Shown here piece by piece: positions 1-8,744 of a stretch of DNA of 57,703 nt (within the stretch, counting starts at the first letter, position 1; the number at the start of each line of letters is the position of its first letter). The position numbers and the translations under genes are program-made. Source of the DNA: DASVVT01 sp036386415 (GTDB taxonomy: Bacteria > Acidobacteriota > Blastocatellia > Pyrinomonadales > Pyrinomonadaceae). The stretch is from the NCBI GenBank assembly GCA_036386415.1, contig DASVVT010000024.1, forward strand, positions 1 through 57,703, given 5' to 3'. Below the pieces are notes generated by a model that searched no databases, was not told the DNA's origin, and saw nothing but the letters and a program-made list of their open reading frames with translations.

Positions 1-19
1 TGCCGCACGCCTCGTCCTC

Positions 20-125
20 GCAGGTGGGGCATTCACCCCACCCTTGACCAAAGGGATGCTGCGCCCCTTTGGAAACCCAAGCGCGAAGACTGATTCATCC
101 CCACCGCAAGCGGATGGGGCACTCT
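20..125. other. Window-edge non-coding segment with three small hairpins
   Basis: No gene is visible in the first 260 bases. Three short perfect stems can be read: GGTGGGG/CCCCACC (23-29 with 36-42), CCAAAGGG/CCCTTTGG (48-55 with 65-72), and CCCCA/TGGGG around 101-119. The middle one resembles a hairpin at the right edge of the window (57664-57682). They may belong to another dispersed repeat cut by the window edge or to a terminator of a gene outside. Function is not known. Confidence 0.3.
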
Positions 126-135
126 CAGGTTCTTC

Positions 136-258
136 GTAGACAGTAGACAGTAGTCAGTAGAAAAGAAAATCAGTTGATGCGGTTGATACCGCTCACCTCA
201 GATCATTAAAAGAGAATGTAGCAGCCACTCTGTCTTATCTACTGTCTACTGTCTACTG
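136..258. repeat. Hairpin element A1, CAGTAGN heptamer arms
   Basis: Left arm is a run of seven-base units (CAGTAGA, CAGTAGA, CAGTAGT, CAGTAGA). The right arm (about 238-258) is the reverse complement. The core is AT-richer and partly resembles the cores of A3, A5, A6 and A7. It sits directly downstream of the sppA stop codon. Confidence 0.85.
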
Positions 259-260
259 CT

Positions 261-2057
261 TTACTTGATCGTGATTTCAAACGGCATGATCGCCATCATT
301 TCGCCGCGCTTCATGCGATCCAGCATGGCACTGTAGCGGAGCGCGCGGCGCACGTCTTCCGGGAGCGCCTCGAAGGCGGCGCGCTGTTGCTGCGCTTTGA
401 TGCTCGACTCCCGTTCATCGTCGCTGCCGAACAACTCTTCAAAGAAGCCCCGCGTATATGGATAGACGACCGGGCGCACGCCTTTGTCCGCCGGAATGTT
501 GGCGAGTTGTTTGGCGACTTGCAGGGCGCGTTCGAGCCCGCCGAATTCATCTACGAGCCCTTTCTCTCTACCTTGAGCGCCGGTCCAGACGCGCCCCTGT
601 CCGACGGAGTCTATGTACTCTGCGTCGCGGCCACGGCCCCTGGCGACCTTGGGCACGAACTCGTCGTAATAGGTGCTCTTAATCATCCCTTCAAACTTGG
701 CGCGCTCTTCCGTGGTGAAGGGTTCCGTCTCGCGGAACATGCCTGCGTTCTTGCCGCGCAGGATGTACTCGTTGGAAATCCCCAGCCAGTCATAGAGACC
801 TTTGACGACGGGCTTGCCCGCGTAGATTCCGATGGAGCCGGTGAAGGTCGAAGGCTCTGCGATGATGCGGTTGGCGTTGCATGAGATGTAGTAGCCGCCG
901 GAAGCTGCCAGGTCTGACATCGAAACGACGACCGGCTTCTTCTGCTTGGCCGACTCGATGGCGTGCCAGATCATATCGGAGGCGTAAGACGTGCCGCCCG
1001 GACTGTCTACGCGCAGCACGATGGCCTTGATCTGTTTGTCATCGCGCGCATCATTGATCGCTTTAACGAGGGTGTCAGAGCCGACCGATTGATCGCCGAA
1101 AGGGCTGCTGTTGGATTTGCCCGAATGAATCTCGCCCGAAGCGTAGATGACGGCGATGCTCTCACCCTTGTTGAGCCCCAGAGATTCCGGCTCGACCCCG
1201 CGATATTCCGCGTCGCTGACCATCTTGAGCTTATCCGCATCTTTGTAGCCCAGCCGCTTCTTCAGCTCGTTTTCGACTTCATCGCGATAGTTTGCGCCGT
1301 CGATGAGCCCCATCTTCAAGGCATCAGCGGCTGAGTACGGAGCATTATCGACGATGGCGCGCACCTCTTCCGCCGATTTATTGCGCCTTTTGGCGATTGC
1401 TTCGATGTAGCGATTGAACATATCATCAAGCAGCGCGTTGACTACTTCGCGATGTCCCTCGGACATATCCTTGCGCGTGTACTGGTCTGGCGCATTCTTG
1501 TACTTGCCGATCTGGAAAACGTCCGGGTAGATGCCGAGCTTGTCCAGCGAGCCGCGAAAGAAGATCGCTTCGGCTGCATAGCCGTAGATGAAGAGATGAC
1601 CGCCCGGCATGACGTACACGCTGTCCGCAGCGCTGGCGATGTAAAACTCTTTATTGAAGCCCGCCTCCATGTAAGCGTAGACGGGTTTCCCCGCAGTGCG
1701 AAAGTCCGTCACGGCGTCGCGCAGCTCTTCGGCCTTGGCCCAGCCCGCATCCGAGAGGTTGATCTCCAGCAGGAGCGCGCTGATCCTCTTGTCAGCCTTC
1801 GCCTTCTTGATCTGCGTGAGCAGGTTGGTCAGAGACGAACCGCTCTGACCGAGCAGTCGCCTCGTAAAATCCTCCGGCGCGTAATCCGGCATCGAGCCCT
1901 TAACTTTTAAAACGAGCACGCTGTTCTTATGAATCGTCGGCTCGCTGCTCGTGAGCGCCGCGATAATCAAAGCGACGCCCAGCATCACAGCCAGCACGAG
2001 CGCCAGCGCAATCCCTGATATGATGAGAACAATCTTTCGCCTGCGTGACATTGCCAT
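261..2057 (-). CDS. sppA: Signal peptide peptidase SppA, long (67K) type
   Basis: Membrane-anchored serine protease of family S49 that degrades cleaved signal peptides and other membrane-associated peptides. The 598-residue protein has one N-terminal membrane helix (about residues 8-35) and two tandem S49 domains, as in Escherichia coli SppA. The Ser-Lys dyad is visible: Lys187 in the GKYK motif of the first domain and Ser386 in ASGGYY of the second. The frame stays open to 2213, but the extra 52 residues overlap hairpin B1 and look unlike coding sequence. The ATG at 2057 is preceded by an AGGGAA ribosome site eight bases away and leads straight into the positively charged MAMSRRRK and the helix. 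mnmA is transcribed toward it from upstream on the same strand, with B1 between the two genes. Confidence 0.93.
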   Translation of the reverse strand: MAMSRRRKIVLIISGIALALVLAVMLGVALIIAALTSSEPTIHKNSVLVLKVKGSMPDYAPEDFTRRLLGQSGSSLTNLLTQIKKAKADKRISALLLEINLSDAGWAKAEELRDAVTDFRTAGKPVYAYMEAGFNKEFYIASAADSVYVMPGGHLFIYGYAAEAIFFRGSLDKLGIYPDVFQIGKYKNAPDQYTRKDMSEGHREVVNALLDDMFNRYIEAIAKRRNKSAEEVRAIVDNAPYSAADALKMGLIDGANYRDEVENELKKRLGYKDADKLKMVSDAEYRGVEPESLGLNKGESIAVIYASGEIHSGKSNSSPFGDQSVGSDTLVKAINDARDDKQIKAIVLRVDSPGGTSYASDMIWHAIESAKQKKPVVVSMSDLAASGGYYISCNANRIIAEPSTFTGSIGIYAGKPVVKGLYDWLGISNEYILRGKNAGMFRETEPFTTEERAKFEGMIKSTYYDEFVPKVARGRGRDAEYIDSVGQGRVWTGAQGREKGLVDEFGGLERALQVAKQLANIPADKGVRPVVYPYTRGFFEELFGSDDERESSIKAQQQRAAFEALPEDVRRALRYSAMLDRMKRGEMMAIMPFEITIK

Positions 2058-2155
2058 AGCTATTCCCTGAATGAACAAAAACCTCGAACGCGCCCAACGA
2101 CCTCCCGGCGCGACCCACGCGTAAGTACGTGACTGAATCGGAAAAAGTTTAGCCA

Positions 2156-2246
2156 AGGGATGAGGGATGAGGGATGAATAAGACTGAGCGATTGATTCAA
2201 TTGACGCACTCACTCAACCAATTTCATCCCTCATCCCTCATCCCTT
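2156..2246. repeat. Hairpin element B1, GATGAGG heptamer arms
   Basis: Arms are tandem GATGAGG units (2156-2178) with the reverse complement at 2224-2246. The element lies between mnmA and sppA. The mnmA stop codon TGA (2238-2240 on the minus strand) is one of the TGA triplets of the arm. Confidence 0.85.
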
Positions 2247-3350
2247 AACGATCCACCCGCCGCCCAACACTTCGTCGCCGCGATAGAAGACTGTGGCCTG
2301 GCCGGGCGTGATGGCACGCTGCGCTTCGTCGAAGCGGACGCTCACGCGACCCCTTTCGAGCGGCGTGATGAGGGCGGGCGCGGCTGTGTGGCGGTAGCGC
2401 ACGCGCACTTCCGCGCGCACGGGTGTGACGCCGTCAGCGTCTATGACCCAGTTGACGCCTGTGGCCGTGAACTCCTCGCTCAACAACTCCTCCTGCTCGC
2501 CTACGACGACGCGGTTCTGCACCGCGTCTATCGAGACGACGTAAAGCGGGCGCGGGTTCGCAATACCGATCCCACGGCGCTGGCCGACGGTGTAGCGATG
2601 TATGCCGCCGTGCGCGCCGAGGACTTCGCCCCGCGTGTTGACGATCTCGCCCTCGGCAGGCACACGATCAGACTCGCCTTCAGCCTCAAGGTAACGGTCT
2701 ATAAAGCCCGCGTAGTTGCCGTCCGGCACGAAACAGATCTCCTGCGATTCGGCCTTCTCCGCGACAGCCAAACCTTCTTGACGCGCAACCGCGCGCACTT
2801 CCGGCTTAGACATCTCGCCCAGCGGAAACAAAGCGCGCGAGAGCTGCTCCTGCGTCAGCTCCCAGAGAAAGTAGGACTGATCCTTGTGCAGATTGCGCCC
2901 GCGAAAGAGCCTGTATCGTTTGGTCTCTTCGTCGAATCGGACGCGCGCGTAGTGTCCGGTCGCAACCTTTTCACAGCCCAGGCTCAAGGCGAGCCTATCG
3001 AGCGAAGCGAACTTCAAACGGCTATTACAAGAGACGCAGGGGATCGGCGTCTCGCCATTCAAATAGCTCTCGACGAAAGGCTCTACAACATCGCGCTCGA
3101 AATCGCGTTCGAGATTGAGCACGTAAAAAGGAAAACCTAAGTCTTCGGCCACGCGCCGCGCGTCGTAAACATCGTCGAGCGAACAGCAGCGCGAAGGCAG
3201 CGGCTCGCCCGACGCATCGACACTCAAGCCCCGACGCTGATTCCACAACTGCATGGAGAAGCCTACGAGGTCGTGCCCCTCGGCCTTCAAAATTGCCGCC
3301 GCCGCGCTCGAATCCACGCCGCCGCTCATTGCCACCGCGATCTTCATCAT
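2238..3350 (-). CDS. mnmA: tRNA-specific 2-thiouridylase MnmA
   Basis: Cytoplasmic enzyme that places sulfur on U34 of the glutamate, glutamine and lysine tRNAs, using ATP and a sulfur relay. The 370 residues match the usual length. The PP-loop SGGVDSS is at residues 9-15. The two catalytic cysteines are Cys108 (in CVSCNSRLKF) and Cys206 (in QEICF). The C-terminal beta-barrel carries the family motif YVVSIDA. Two adjacent ATG codons open the gene (3350 and 3347) and no clear ribosome site precedes them, because hairpin C1 begins just upstream. The last codons (VKG and the stop) fall inside hairpin B1. Flanking genes are unrelated. Confidence 0.96.
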   Translation of the reverse strand: MMKIAVAMSGGVDSSAAAAILKAEGHDLVGFSMQLWNQRRGLSVDASGEPLPSRCCSLDDVYDARRVAEDLGFPFYVLNLERDFERDVVEPFVESYLNGETPIPCVSCNSRLKFASLDRLALSLGCEKVATGHYARVRFDEETKRYRLFRGRNLHKDQSYFLWELTQEQLSRALFPLGEMSKPEVRAVARQEGLAVAEKAESQEICFVPDGNYAGFIDRYLEAEGESDRVPAEGEIVNTRGEVLGAHGGIHRYTVGQRRGIGIANPRPLYVVSIDAVQNRVVVGEQEELLSEEFTATGVNWVIDADGVTPVRAEVRVRYRHTAAPALITPLERGRVSVRFDEAQRAITPGQATVFYRGDEVLGGGWIVKG

Positions 3351-3358
3351 AAAAATAG

Positions 3359-3409
3359 TTTCGAGTTTCGGGTTTCGAGTTCTTCTGCTTTAACTCGAAA
3401 CTCGAAACT
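3359..3409. repeat. Hairpin element C1, TTCGAGT heptamer arms
   Basis: Left arm reads TTCGAGT TTCGGGT TTCGAGT. The right arm is AACTCGAAACTCGAAACTT. It lies in the divergent space between mnmA and the AAA+ ATPase gene, immediately upstream of the mnmA start. Confidence 0.8.
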
Positions 3410-3527
3410 TCACGTGTTTGCTGCCCGTTCGGGACGGGTGTTAAGATGCTCCTCTGTTTAGAAAAACTGGTTCACAACAAACATATAAGGATACCTCAAA
3501 CGGGACGAAACTTCAGCCCGCGAAAAG

Positions 3528-3599
3528 GTTTTGAGTTACGAGTTTTGGCCTTCGAGTTGAAGCAGAAAACCCGAAACTCGTCACTCGAAACTCGAAACT
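3528..3599. repeat. Hairpin element C2, degenerate TTCGAGT arms
   Basis: Arms (3528-3560 and 3564-3599) are imperfect versions of the C1 unit. It ends six bases before the ATG of the AAA+ ATPase gene, so it occupies the place where a ribosome site would be expected. Confidence 0.75.
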
Positions 3600-3605
3600 A
3601 AAGAT

Positions 3606-4412
3606 ATGGCCGAAAGAGCTATCGAAGAATATCGCGTTACGAACGAGCCTTATTACCTGGAAGTCGCGAGCGAGGTCGAGTTGTTCGAGGCGGCTTATAC
3701 GGCGCGCCTGCCCGTCATGTTGAAGGGGCCTACGGGCAGCGGCAAGACACGCTTTGTCGAGCACATGGCCTGGCGCTTGCGCAGACCTTTGATAACGGTC
3801 GCCTGCCACGAAGACCTCTCTTCGACAGACCTCGTCGGGCGCTTTCTGCTGGAAGGCGAAGAGACGGTCTGGCACGACGGGCCGCTCACTTCAGCCGTGC
3901 GTCACGGCGCGATCTGCTACCTGGACGAAGTTGTGGAGGCACGTAAAGACACGGTCGTCATCATCCACCCGCTGACGGACGACCGCCGACGCCTCCCGAT
4001 TGAAAAGCGCGGGACGGTGCTCGATGCGCCGCCGGAATTCATGCTCGTCGTCTCCTACAATCCCGGCTACCAGTCGATCCTCAAAGACCTCAAGCAGTCT
4101 ACGCGCCAGCGCTTCGTCGCCATCGAATTCGACTACCCGCCGCCGGAGATGGAGGTGGAGATCGTCGCACGCGAAGGCGGCGTCGATGAAGGCACGGCGC
4201 GCGACCTGGTCGTCATCGGTCAGAAAATCAGAAACCTGCGCGGGCACGGTCTCGAAGAGGGCGTCTCCACGCGTCTCCTCATCTACGCCGCGCAGATGAT
4301 CGCGCGCGGCATCCCGCCCATCGCCGCCGCAGACGTAGCGCTGTGCTCGCCGATCACCGACGACCGCGAGTTGCAGCGCAGCATACGCGAGATTGTGACA
4401 ACGGTAATTTGA
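3606..4412 (+). CDS. norQ: CbbQ/NirQ/NorQ-type AAA+ ATPase (MoxR class)
   Basis: AAA+ chaperone-like ATPase that works with a VWA-domain partner to remodel or activate a metalloenzyme; family members act on rubisco (CbbQ) or nitric oxide reductase (NorQ). The 268-residue protein has a Walker A motif GPTGSGKT at 41-48 and Walker B CYLDEV at 104-109. It also has a sensor-1-like SYNPGYQS and an STRQRF arginine-finger region, all typical of the CbbQ/NorQ branch. The next gene, 129 bases downstream, encodes the expected VWA partner, so the pair is very likely one functional unit. Neither rubisco nor NO reductase genes are in the window, so the client is unknown. The gene symbol is by family only. 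The start has no visible ribosome site because hairpin C2 abuts it. Confidence 0.85.
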   Translation: MAERAIEEYRVTNEPYYLEVASEVELFEAAYTARLPVMLKGPTGSGKTRFVEHMAWRLRRPLITVACHEDLSSTDLVGRFLLEGEETVWHDGPLTSAVRHGAICYLDEVVEARKDTVVIIHPLTDDRRRLPIEKRGTVLDAPPEFMLVVSYNPGYQSILKDLKQSTRQRFVAIEFDYPPPEMEVEIVAREGGVDEGTARDLVVIGQKIRNLRGHGLEEGVSTRLLIYAAQMIARGIPPIAAADVALCSPITDDRELQRSIREIVTTVI

Positions 4413-4429
4413 TATTTAGCAAAGCGGTG

Positions 4430-4530
4430 ATTAAACGCAAAGGACGCGAAGGAAACGCACGCAAAGAGCGCAAAGAAGGTTCTACTCTGCGAACTTTGCG
4501 ATGTACTTTGCGACCTTTGCGTTTAAATCT
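4430..4530. repeat. Hairpin element D1, GCAAAGGAC arms
   Basis: Left arm is made of repeats of the type ACGCAAAGGACGC, and the right arm is CTTTGCGACCTTTGCGTTT. The unit is about nine bases. It fills the gap between the AAA+ ATPase gene and its VWA partner. The outer edges carry TTTAAA. Confidence 0.8.
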
Positions 4531-4541
4531 CGATCGCAACT

Positions 4542-7500
4542 ATGAACGAACCGGATCGCAAACAAGGGTCTAAGACAAACCCGATGGAAAACGAAGCGGC
4601 TTCTACGCAGCCGCTTGAGAGCGTTTTCCGTGAACGCCTGCGCTCTGTCAAAAGCGTGACGGAGCGGCGGACGATTGCCGGGCTGGCGCGCGAGTTGGGC
4701 AAGCTGCCTGTGGATGCGGCGCGGGCGGCGCTGGAGACGAGTGCGAGCGTGGCGGGCGTCTCCCTTCGCGCGAGCATAGAGTTTTTGCGCGCCGCGCCCG
4801 CTGCCGCGCGTGTGCTTGAGGCGGCGGAGTTACGCGCGTGGGGCGAGATGGGGCGACGGCTCGCGATGGGCGATGTGGAGACTGCCGTCTCTTTCTTCGC
4901 GGCGGGCGTAGAGGAGTTGGGCGATGTCGCGCGAGAGGCGCGCCCACTGATCTTTCAGGTCTGCACGCGTCAGATGACTCTTTCCAGTTCGGTGGCGACG
5001 GAGACTTTTCGTCGCGCGCCCGGCATGGCTCGAAGTATCAAGGATGCAGGGCTGCTGCGCTCTATCTTCGAGGTCGCGGCGGAGATTTCGCGCCGCTCGG
5101 CCAAGCACAGCGCTGATTTCCTGAACGCGACGCCGCGTTTCTCCGAACGCTTAAATGATTACGGCGACGACCGTGAGCGTGTGGCGCGTAGTGCGGTGGC
5201 GCTCGCCTCTGCCTTTGCGGCTCGCGCGGGCGGTATTGCAGCCGATGCGTGGGCGGCGCTGCCCGATGCGGTGGCTGGATTGAATGCGTCGGATGCGCTC
5301 AGGCTGCTCAGCCGTGTGGGAGATTTTCTGGAGCGCGGCGGGGGCGCGGCGCTCCATGTGCTCACGGCGGGAGGCGACGTGCTGCGCAGCGTGCCCGAAG
5401 CTTTCGACGCCTGGATTGAACTGCTCTGGACGATCAGTGAGCATGGCAACGCTGCGCTGGTGGCTTTCGTACGCACCAGTCCCAACTTCTTTCAAACGCT
5501 CGCCAGCGAGACGGAGCAGAAACGCGCTGTCGAGATCGCCCGCCGTGTGATCGAGGTGACGCGCGAAGTGGCGCGTGTGGATGGCGAAGCGGCGCTCGCC
5601 TGTTTTCGTTCGAGTGTGAAAGCCCTGCACTCCGTCTCCATCGAACAGTTCGAGCAGTGGGCGCGCGACGGGCTCCAGCCTGGGCGCGATGAGAGTCGAG
5701 CACGCCGTAGTTATTACGCGCTCGAAACGCGCCGTAGCAACGCCTCGTTGCACACGAGCAGCGCTGGCCTGTCCCTGGAAAAGGTGCAGCACACGCTGAG
5801 CCTCTACGTCGAAGCGCTGACGGGGCGCGCCGTAGACATTGCGCCGCTCGCCGCCGTGCCCGACGAAGCGCGCATAGGAGATGGGCGCACGATTCATCTC
5901 CCTTCTGTGGTCGCAGAGTTCGGAGACGAAGAGCTTGATTTTCGTCTCTACAAGGTGCTGGCCGCGCACGCCGCAGGTCAGATAGAGTTTGGCACGCAAG
6001 AGCGCGCCGGGACTGATCTGCGCGCCGCCTATGCCTCAATCGCAGAGCTCTACGCACAGGAGAACGTGGATACGCGCGATGCCTTTGCGTTGGACGGTTA
6101 TATCAACGAGATTGAGAAGGGCGAAGCCGCGCTCTCGCCCGAAGAGGAAGCGCGCCGCATGCGACGTGAGCGCCGCCAGCTTCCCCCCGATGGAGATTAT
6201 CGCGCCGTGCTGGCGCTCTTCCCCCACGCGGGGCTCGCCCGCAGAATCTTCGGCACGCTGGAGAACGGTCGCATTGATCGACGCCTGCGCCATACCTATC
6301 GCGGTCTCAAGCGCGATCTTGAGTGGACGCGCGAGCACCTGCGCGCGAATCGTCCACGCATCATCGACCTTCCGACCACGCTCGTGCCCTTTGAGCTGCT
6401 CTTTCAGATCACGCTCTGCGGCGGCGCGCTCGCGGACGCGCGCGACTTTTACGGCCAGGTCGTCTCCGAGCTTGAATCAATCGTCGCGGATTATCTGGTC
6501 AGCCCTGAAGCAACCGTCGCCGACACGTTGATGGCGACGAGCCGCGTCTACTCGCTCTTTCAATCGGTCGCGCCGGATGAAGAGGAACAGCAGCCGGAAG
6601 CAAACGAAGAGCAGTCTGACATGGACGCAGAGGGTCAGGACGCGCGCGAGCAGCTTGAGACAAAGCACGTCCCTGAAAAGAGGCCGCAACAAAGTGACGC
6701 GCGCGATCTCTTTAATGCCTGGGCCAGCACAGAGCCGCAGGGCGACGCGGAAGACCTTGACGGCGCCGAAAGCTGGATGCAGGCCGAGATGGCCGAGCAA
6801 GGCTTGGAAGAGGGCGAGGTCGCTTTTAACTATGACGAGTGGGATAGGGAGTTGACGGATCACCGCGTCAGTTGGTGCCGCGTCATCGAGAAGCGCGTGA
6901 GGCGCGGCGACCGCTCCTTCATCGAAAGTGCGCGAGAGCGGCACAAGGGCGTTATCTCGTCCATCCGCCGCCAGTTTCAGTTGATGAAGCCGGAGAACCT
7001 GTTGCGCGTCATGGGCGAGTTGGACGGCGAGGACTACGATCTGAGCGCCGTCATAGACTACGTCATAGACCGTCGCGCCGACGGCCAACAGTCCGAGCGC
7101 ATCTACACGAAGCGCCTCAGACGCCAGCGCGATGTCGCCGTCTCGTTTCTGCTCGATCAATCCTCTTCGACGGCGCGCACCATCGGGCGTCATCCCCTTC
7201 AACCCTACACGCATCCGGGTCGCCGCATCATAGAGATCGAGAAGGAGGGACTCGTCCTGATGAGCGAGGCGCTCGAAGCCGTCGGGGATGTCTATTCGAT
7301 CAACGGCTTCACCTCCGAAGGACGGCGCAACGTCAAGTTTTACGTCATCAAAGATTTCGACGAGCGTTATTCCGAAGAGGTCGAGCGGCGCATCGGCGGC
7401 ATCACCTACCAGAACAACACGCGCCTCGGCGCGGCCATCCGCCACGCTGCCACACGCCTCGCAAGGCAGGAAGCGCGCACACACCTCCTCATCGTTCTCT

Positions 7501-7736
7501 CCGATGGTCGCCCCTACGATCACGATTACGGCGACGCTCGCTATGCCCGCGAAGACACGCGTGAAGCCCTCACACAGGCCAAGCGACAGGGCATCACGCC
7601 CTTCTGCATCACCATCGACCGCGAATCCGAGAGCGAGCTGCGCGACCTCTACGGCGACATCGGCTACACGATCATCGACGACGTGCTCTCCTTGCCCGAA
7701 CGCATGCCGGGCATCTACAGAAGACTGACGACGTAA
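4542..7736 (+). CDS. norD: NorD/CbbO-type VWA domain protein, partner of the AAA+ ATPase
   Basis: Large cytoplasmic VWA protein (1064 residues) of the type that couples a CbbQ/NorQ ATPase to its client enzyme. The first 660 residues are rich in Ala and Arg and look like helical repeats. An acidic linker (about 680-720, with EEEQQPEANEEQ) follows. The VWA domain covers about 864-1064: its metal-ion-dependent adhesion site is DQSSS (Asp872, Ser874, Ser876), with LSDGRPYD further on. The C-terminus ends RRLTT before TAA. It is longer than many NorD/CbbO proteins because of the N-terminal helical region. ATG at 4542 is chosen; an internal Met at 4584 is a possible alternative. The last 154 bases recur as a displaced copy at 8542-8695 and the last 76 at 9453-9528. 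Confidence 0.85.
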   Translation: MNEPDRKQGSKTNPMENEAASTQPLESVFRERLRSVKSVTERRTIAGLARELGKLPVDAARAALETSASVAGVSLRASIEFLRAAPAAARVLEAAELRAWGEMGRRLAMGDVETAVSFFAAGVEELGDVAREARPLIFQVCTRQMTLSSSVATETFRRAPGMARSIKDAGLLRSIFEVAAEISRRSAKHSADFLNATPRFSERLNDYGDDRERVARSAVALASAFAARAGGIAADAWAALPDAVAGLNASDALRLLSRVGDFLERGGGAALHVLTAGGDVLRSVPEAFDAWIELLWTISEHGNAALVAFVRTSPNFFQTLASETEQKRAVEIARRVIEVTREVARVDGEAALACFRSSVKALHSVSIEQFEQWARDGLQPGRDESRARRSYYALETRRSNASLHTSSAGLSLEKVQHTLSLYVEALTGRAVDIAPLAAVPDEARIGDGRTIHLPSVVAEFGDEELDFRLYKVLAAHAAGQIEFGTQERAGTDLRAAYASIAELYAQENVDTRDAFALDGYINEIEKGEAALSPEEEARRMRRERRQLPPDGDYRAVLALFPHAGLARRIFGTLENGRIDRRLRHTYRGLKRDLEWTREHLRANRPRIIDLPTTLVPFELLFQITLCGGALADARDFYGQVVSELESIVADYLVSPEATVADTLMATSRVYSLFQSVAPDEEEQQPEANEEQSDMDAEGQDAREQLETKHVPEKRPQQSDARDLFNAWASTEPQGDAEDLDGAESWMQAEMAEQGLEEGEVAFNYDEWDRELTDHRVSWCRVIEKRVRRGDRSFIESARERHKGVISSIRRQFQLMKPENLLRVMGELDGEDYDLSAVIDYVIDRRADGQQSERIYTKRLRRQRDVAVSFLLDQSSSTARTIGRHPLQPYTHPGRRIIEIEKEGLVLMSEALEAVGDVYSINGFTSEGRRNVKFYVIKDFDERYSEEVERRIGGITYQNNTRLGAAIRHAATRLARQEARTHLLIVLSDGRPYDHDYGDARYAREDTREALTQAKRQGITPFCITIDRESESELRDLYGDIGYTIIDDVLSLPERMPGIYRRLTT

Positions 7737-7765
7737 ATCAGTACCCCACGATTCGGCGCAAAGAT

Positions 7766-7795
7766 TTACTGCACACTCCCGAAAGGGTGTATGAT
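7766..7795 (+). promoter_or_regulatory. Candidate promoter of the first DUF433 gene
   Basis: TTACTG (7766-7771) and TATGAT (7790-7795) are separated by 18 bases. The predicted start of transcription would fall almost on the ATG at 7805, so the message could be nearly leaderless. The call rests on motif similarity only. Confidence 0.4.
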
Positions 7796-7804
7796 TGCGG
7801 CGTT

Positions 7805-8143
7805 ATGACCAAGCTTGAGCCAATGCAGAATACCCCTTTAAGGTTGGATGAGGATGGCACGATTCGTATCAACGGCTCGCGCGTCACCCTCGAAGCCATC
7901 ATTCATCAATTCAGGCTCGGCGCGACGGCTGAACAGATTCATGAGGATTTTCCCTCGCTGACTCTCAGGGAAATCTACGGGGCGATCTACTATTACCTCA
8001 ATCACACAGAGGCCGTCGAGGAGTACCTGCAACAACAGGAAGCCGCCGCCGAAGAGACTCGCCGCTTCATTGACGAGCATCTCCACACTGATGCTTTGCG
8101 TGAACGTATTCGTGCGCGCCGACAGCAGATAGTGAACAAGTAA
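7805..8143 (+). CDS. DUF433 protein, antitoxin-like (first module)
   Basis: 112-residue DUF433 protein, a winged-helix-like family usually paired with a PIN-like DUF5615 protein and regarded as an antitoxin of VapB/VapC type. The family core is visible: IRINGSRVTLEAIIHQFRLG, then a GATAEQIHEDFPSLT segment, then IYYYLNH and EEYL. The C-terminal tail is charged and probably helical. The frame is open from 7787, but ATG 7805 gives the usual N-terminus. The broken DUF5615 gene begins 17 bases after its stop. The gene directly follows norD and is one of two such genes here. At the protein level it is clearly diverged from the second (8745-9059), so the pair is not a recent duplication. Confidence 0.8.
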   Translation: MTKLEPMQNTPLRLDEDGTIRINGSRVTLEAIIHQFRLGATAEQIHEDFPSLTLREIYGAIYYYLNHTEAVEEYLQQQEAAAEETRRFIDEHLHTDALRERIRARRQQIVNK

Positions 8144-8160
8144 ATCCCTCAATTCGCTCT

Positions 8161-8510
8161 ATGCTCCGCCTGCTCGCCGATGAAAACCTAAATCAACGCA
8201 TCCTGCGGGGTCTGAAGCTGCGCTTGCCTGATCTCGACCACGTCAGGGCGCAGGATGTGGATTGAAAGGCTCACCCGACCCTGATGTACTGGCATGGGCA
8301 GCCGAACGCCAGCTTATCCTCGTCACGCATGACCTTAAGACCATGCCTCGACATGCGTATGCACGCGTCGCGGCAGGTGAGCTTATGCACGGTGTGATCG
8401 CTTTTAGCGAGTCGCTGCCTATCGGGCAGGCTATCGTAGAACTCGCCACCATCATTGAATGTAGCGAGCAAAGCGAGTGGCGAGATCAAGTTATTTATCT
8501 GCCATTGTAA
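8161..8510 (+). pseudogene. DUF5615 PIN-like protein gene, frameshifted (first module)
   Basis: Reading from ATG 8161 gives MLRLLADENLNQRILRGLK and continues to RAQDVD, then a TGA at 8263-8265. The rest of the family continues in another frame from 8262 (LKGSPDPDVLAWAAERQLI, LVTHDLKTMP, PIGQAIVEL, and a normal C-terminus QVIYLPL). One missing base around 8256-8262 (GTGGATTG instead of GTGGGATTG or similar) explains the shift. Intact members are Mut7-C/PIN-like nucleases thought to be toxins, with the Asp-rich LLADEN motif and THD motif both present here but now separated. It could still be expressed as two fragments or by frameshifting, but no slippery sequence is obvious. Confidence 0.75.
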
Positions 8511-8541
8511 ATGGTCGCCGCAAAACCTCTCAATAAGTTCG

Positions 8542-8695
8542 GCGACAGGGCATCACGCCCTTCTGCATCACCATCGACCGCGAATCCGAGAGCGAGCTGC
8601 GCGACCTCTACGGAGACATCGGCTACACGATCATCGACGACGTGCTCTCCTTGCCCGAACGTATGCCTGGCATCTACAGAAGACTGACAACGTAG
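8542..8695 (+). repeat. Displaced norD 3' end, copy A (154 bp)
   Basis: Aligns base for base with 7583-7736 of norD at a constant offset of 959. There are five differences: GGC to GGA, CGC to CGT, CCG to CCT, ACG to ACA, and TAA to TAG. All are synonymous in the norD frame. It has no start of its own and is flanked by the broken DUF5615 gene on the left and the second DUF433 gene on the right. Confidence 0.9.
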
Positions 8696-8744
8696 GCAGG
8701 GATTTCGATGCCAGGCCGGGGCAATGTGGGTTATACTTTCAACG

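Noticed and set aside
136..258. CRISPR array
   Set aside because: The short repeated units are contiguous without spacers and are arranged as inverted arms.
2058..2213. N-terminal extension of sppA
   Set aside because: It overlaps hairpin B1 and precedes a good ribosome site and signal-anchor start at 2057.
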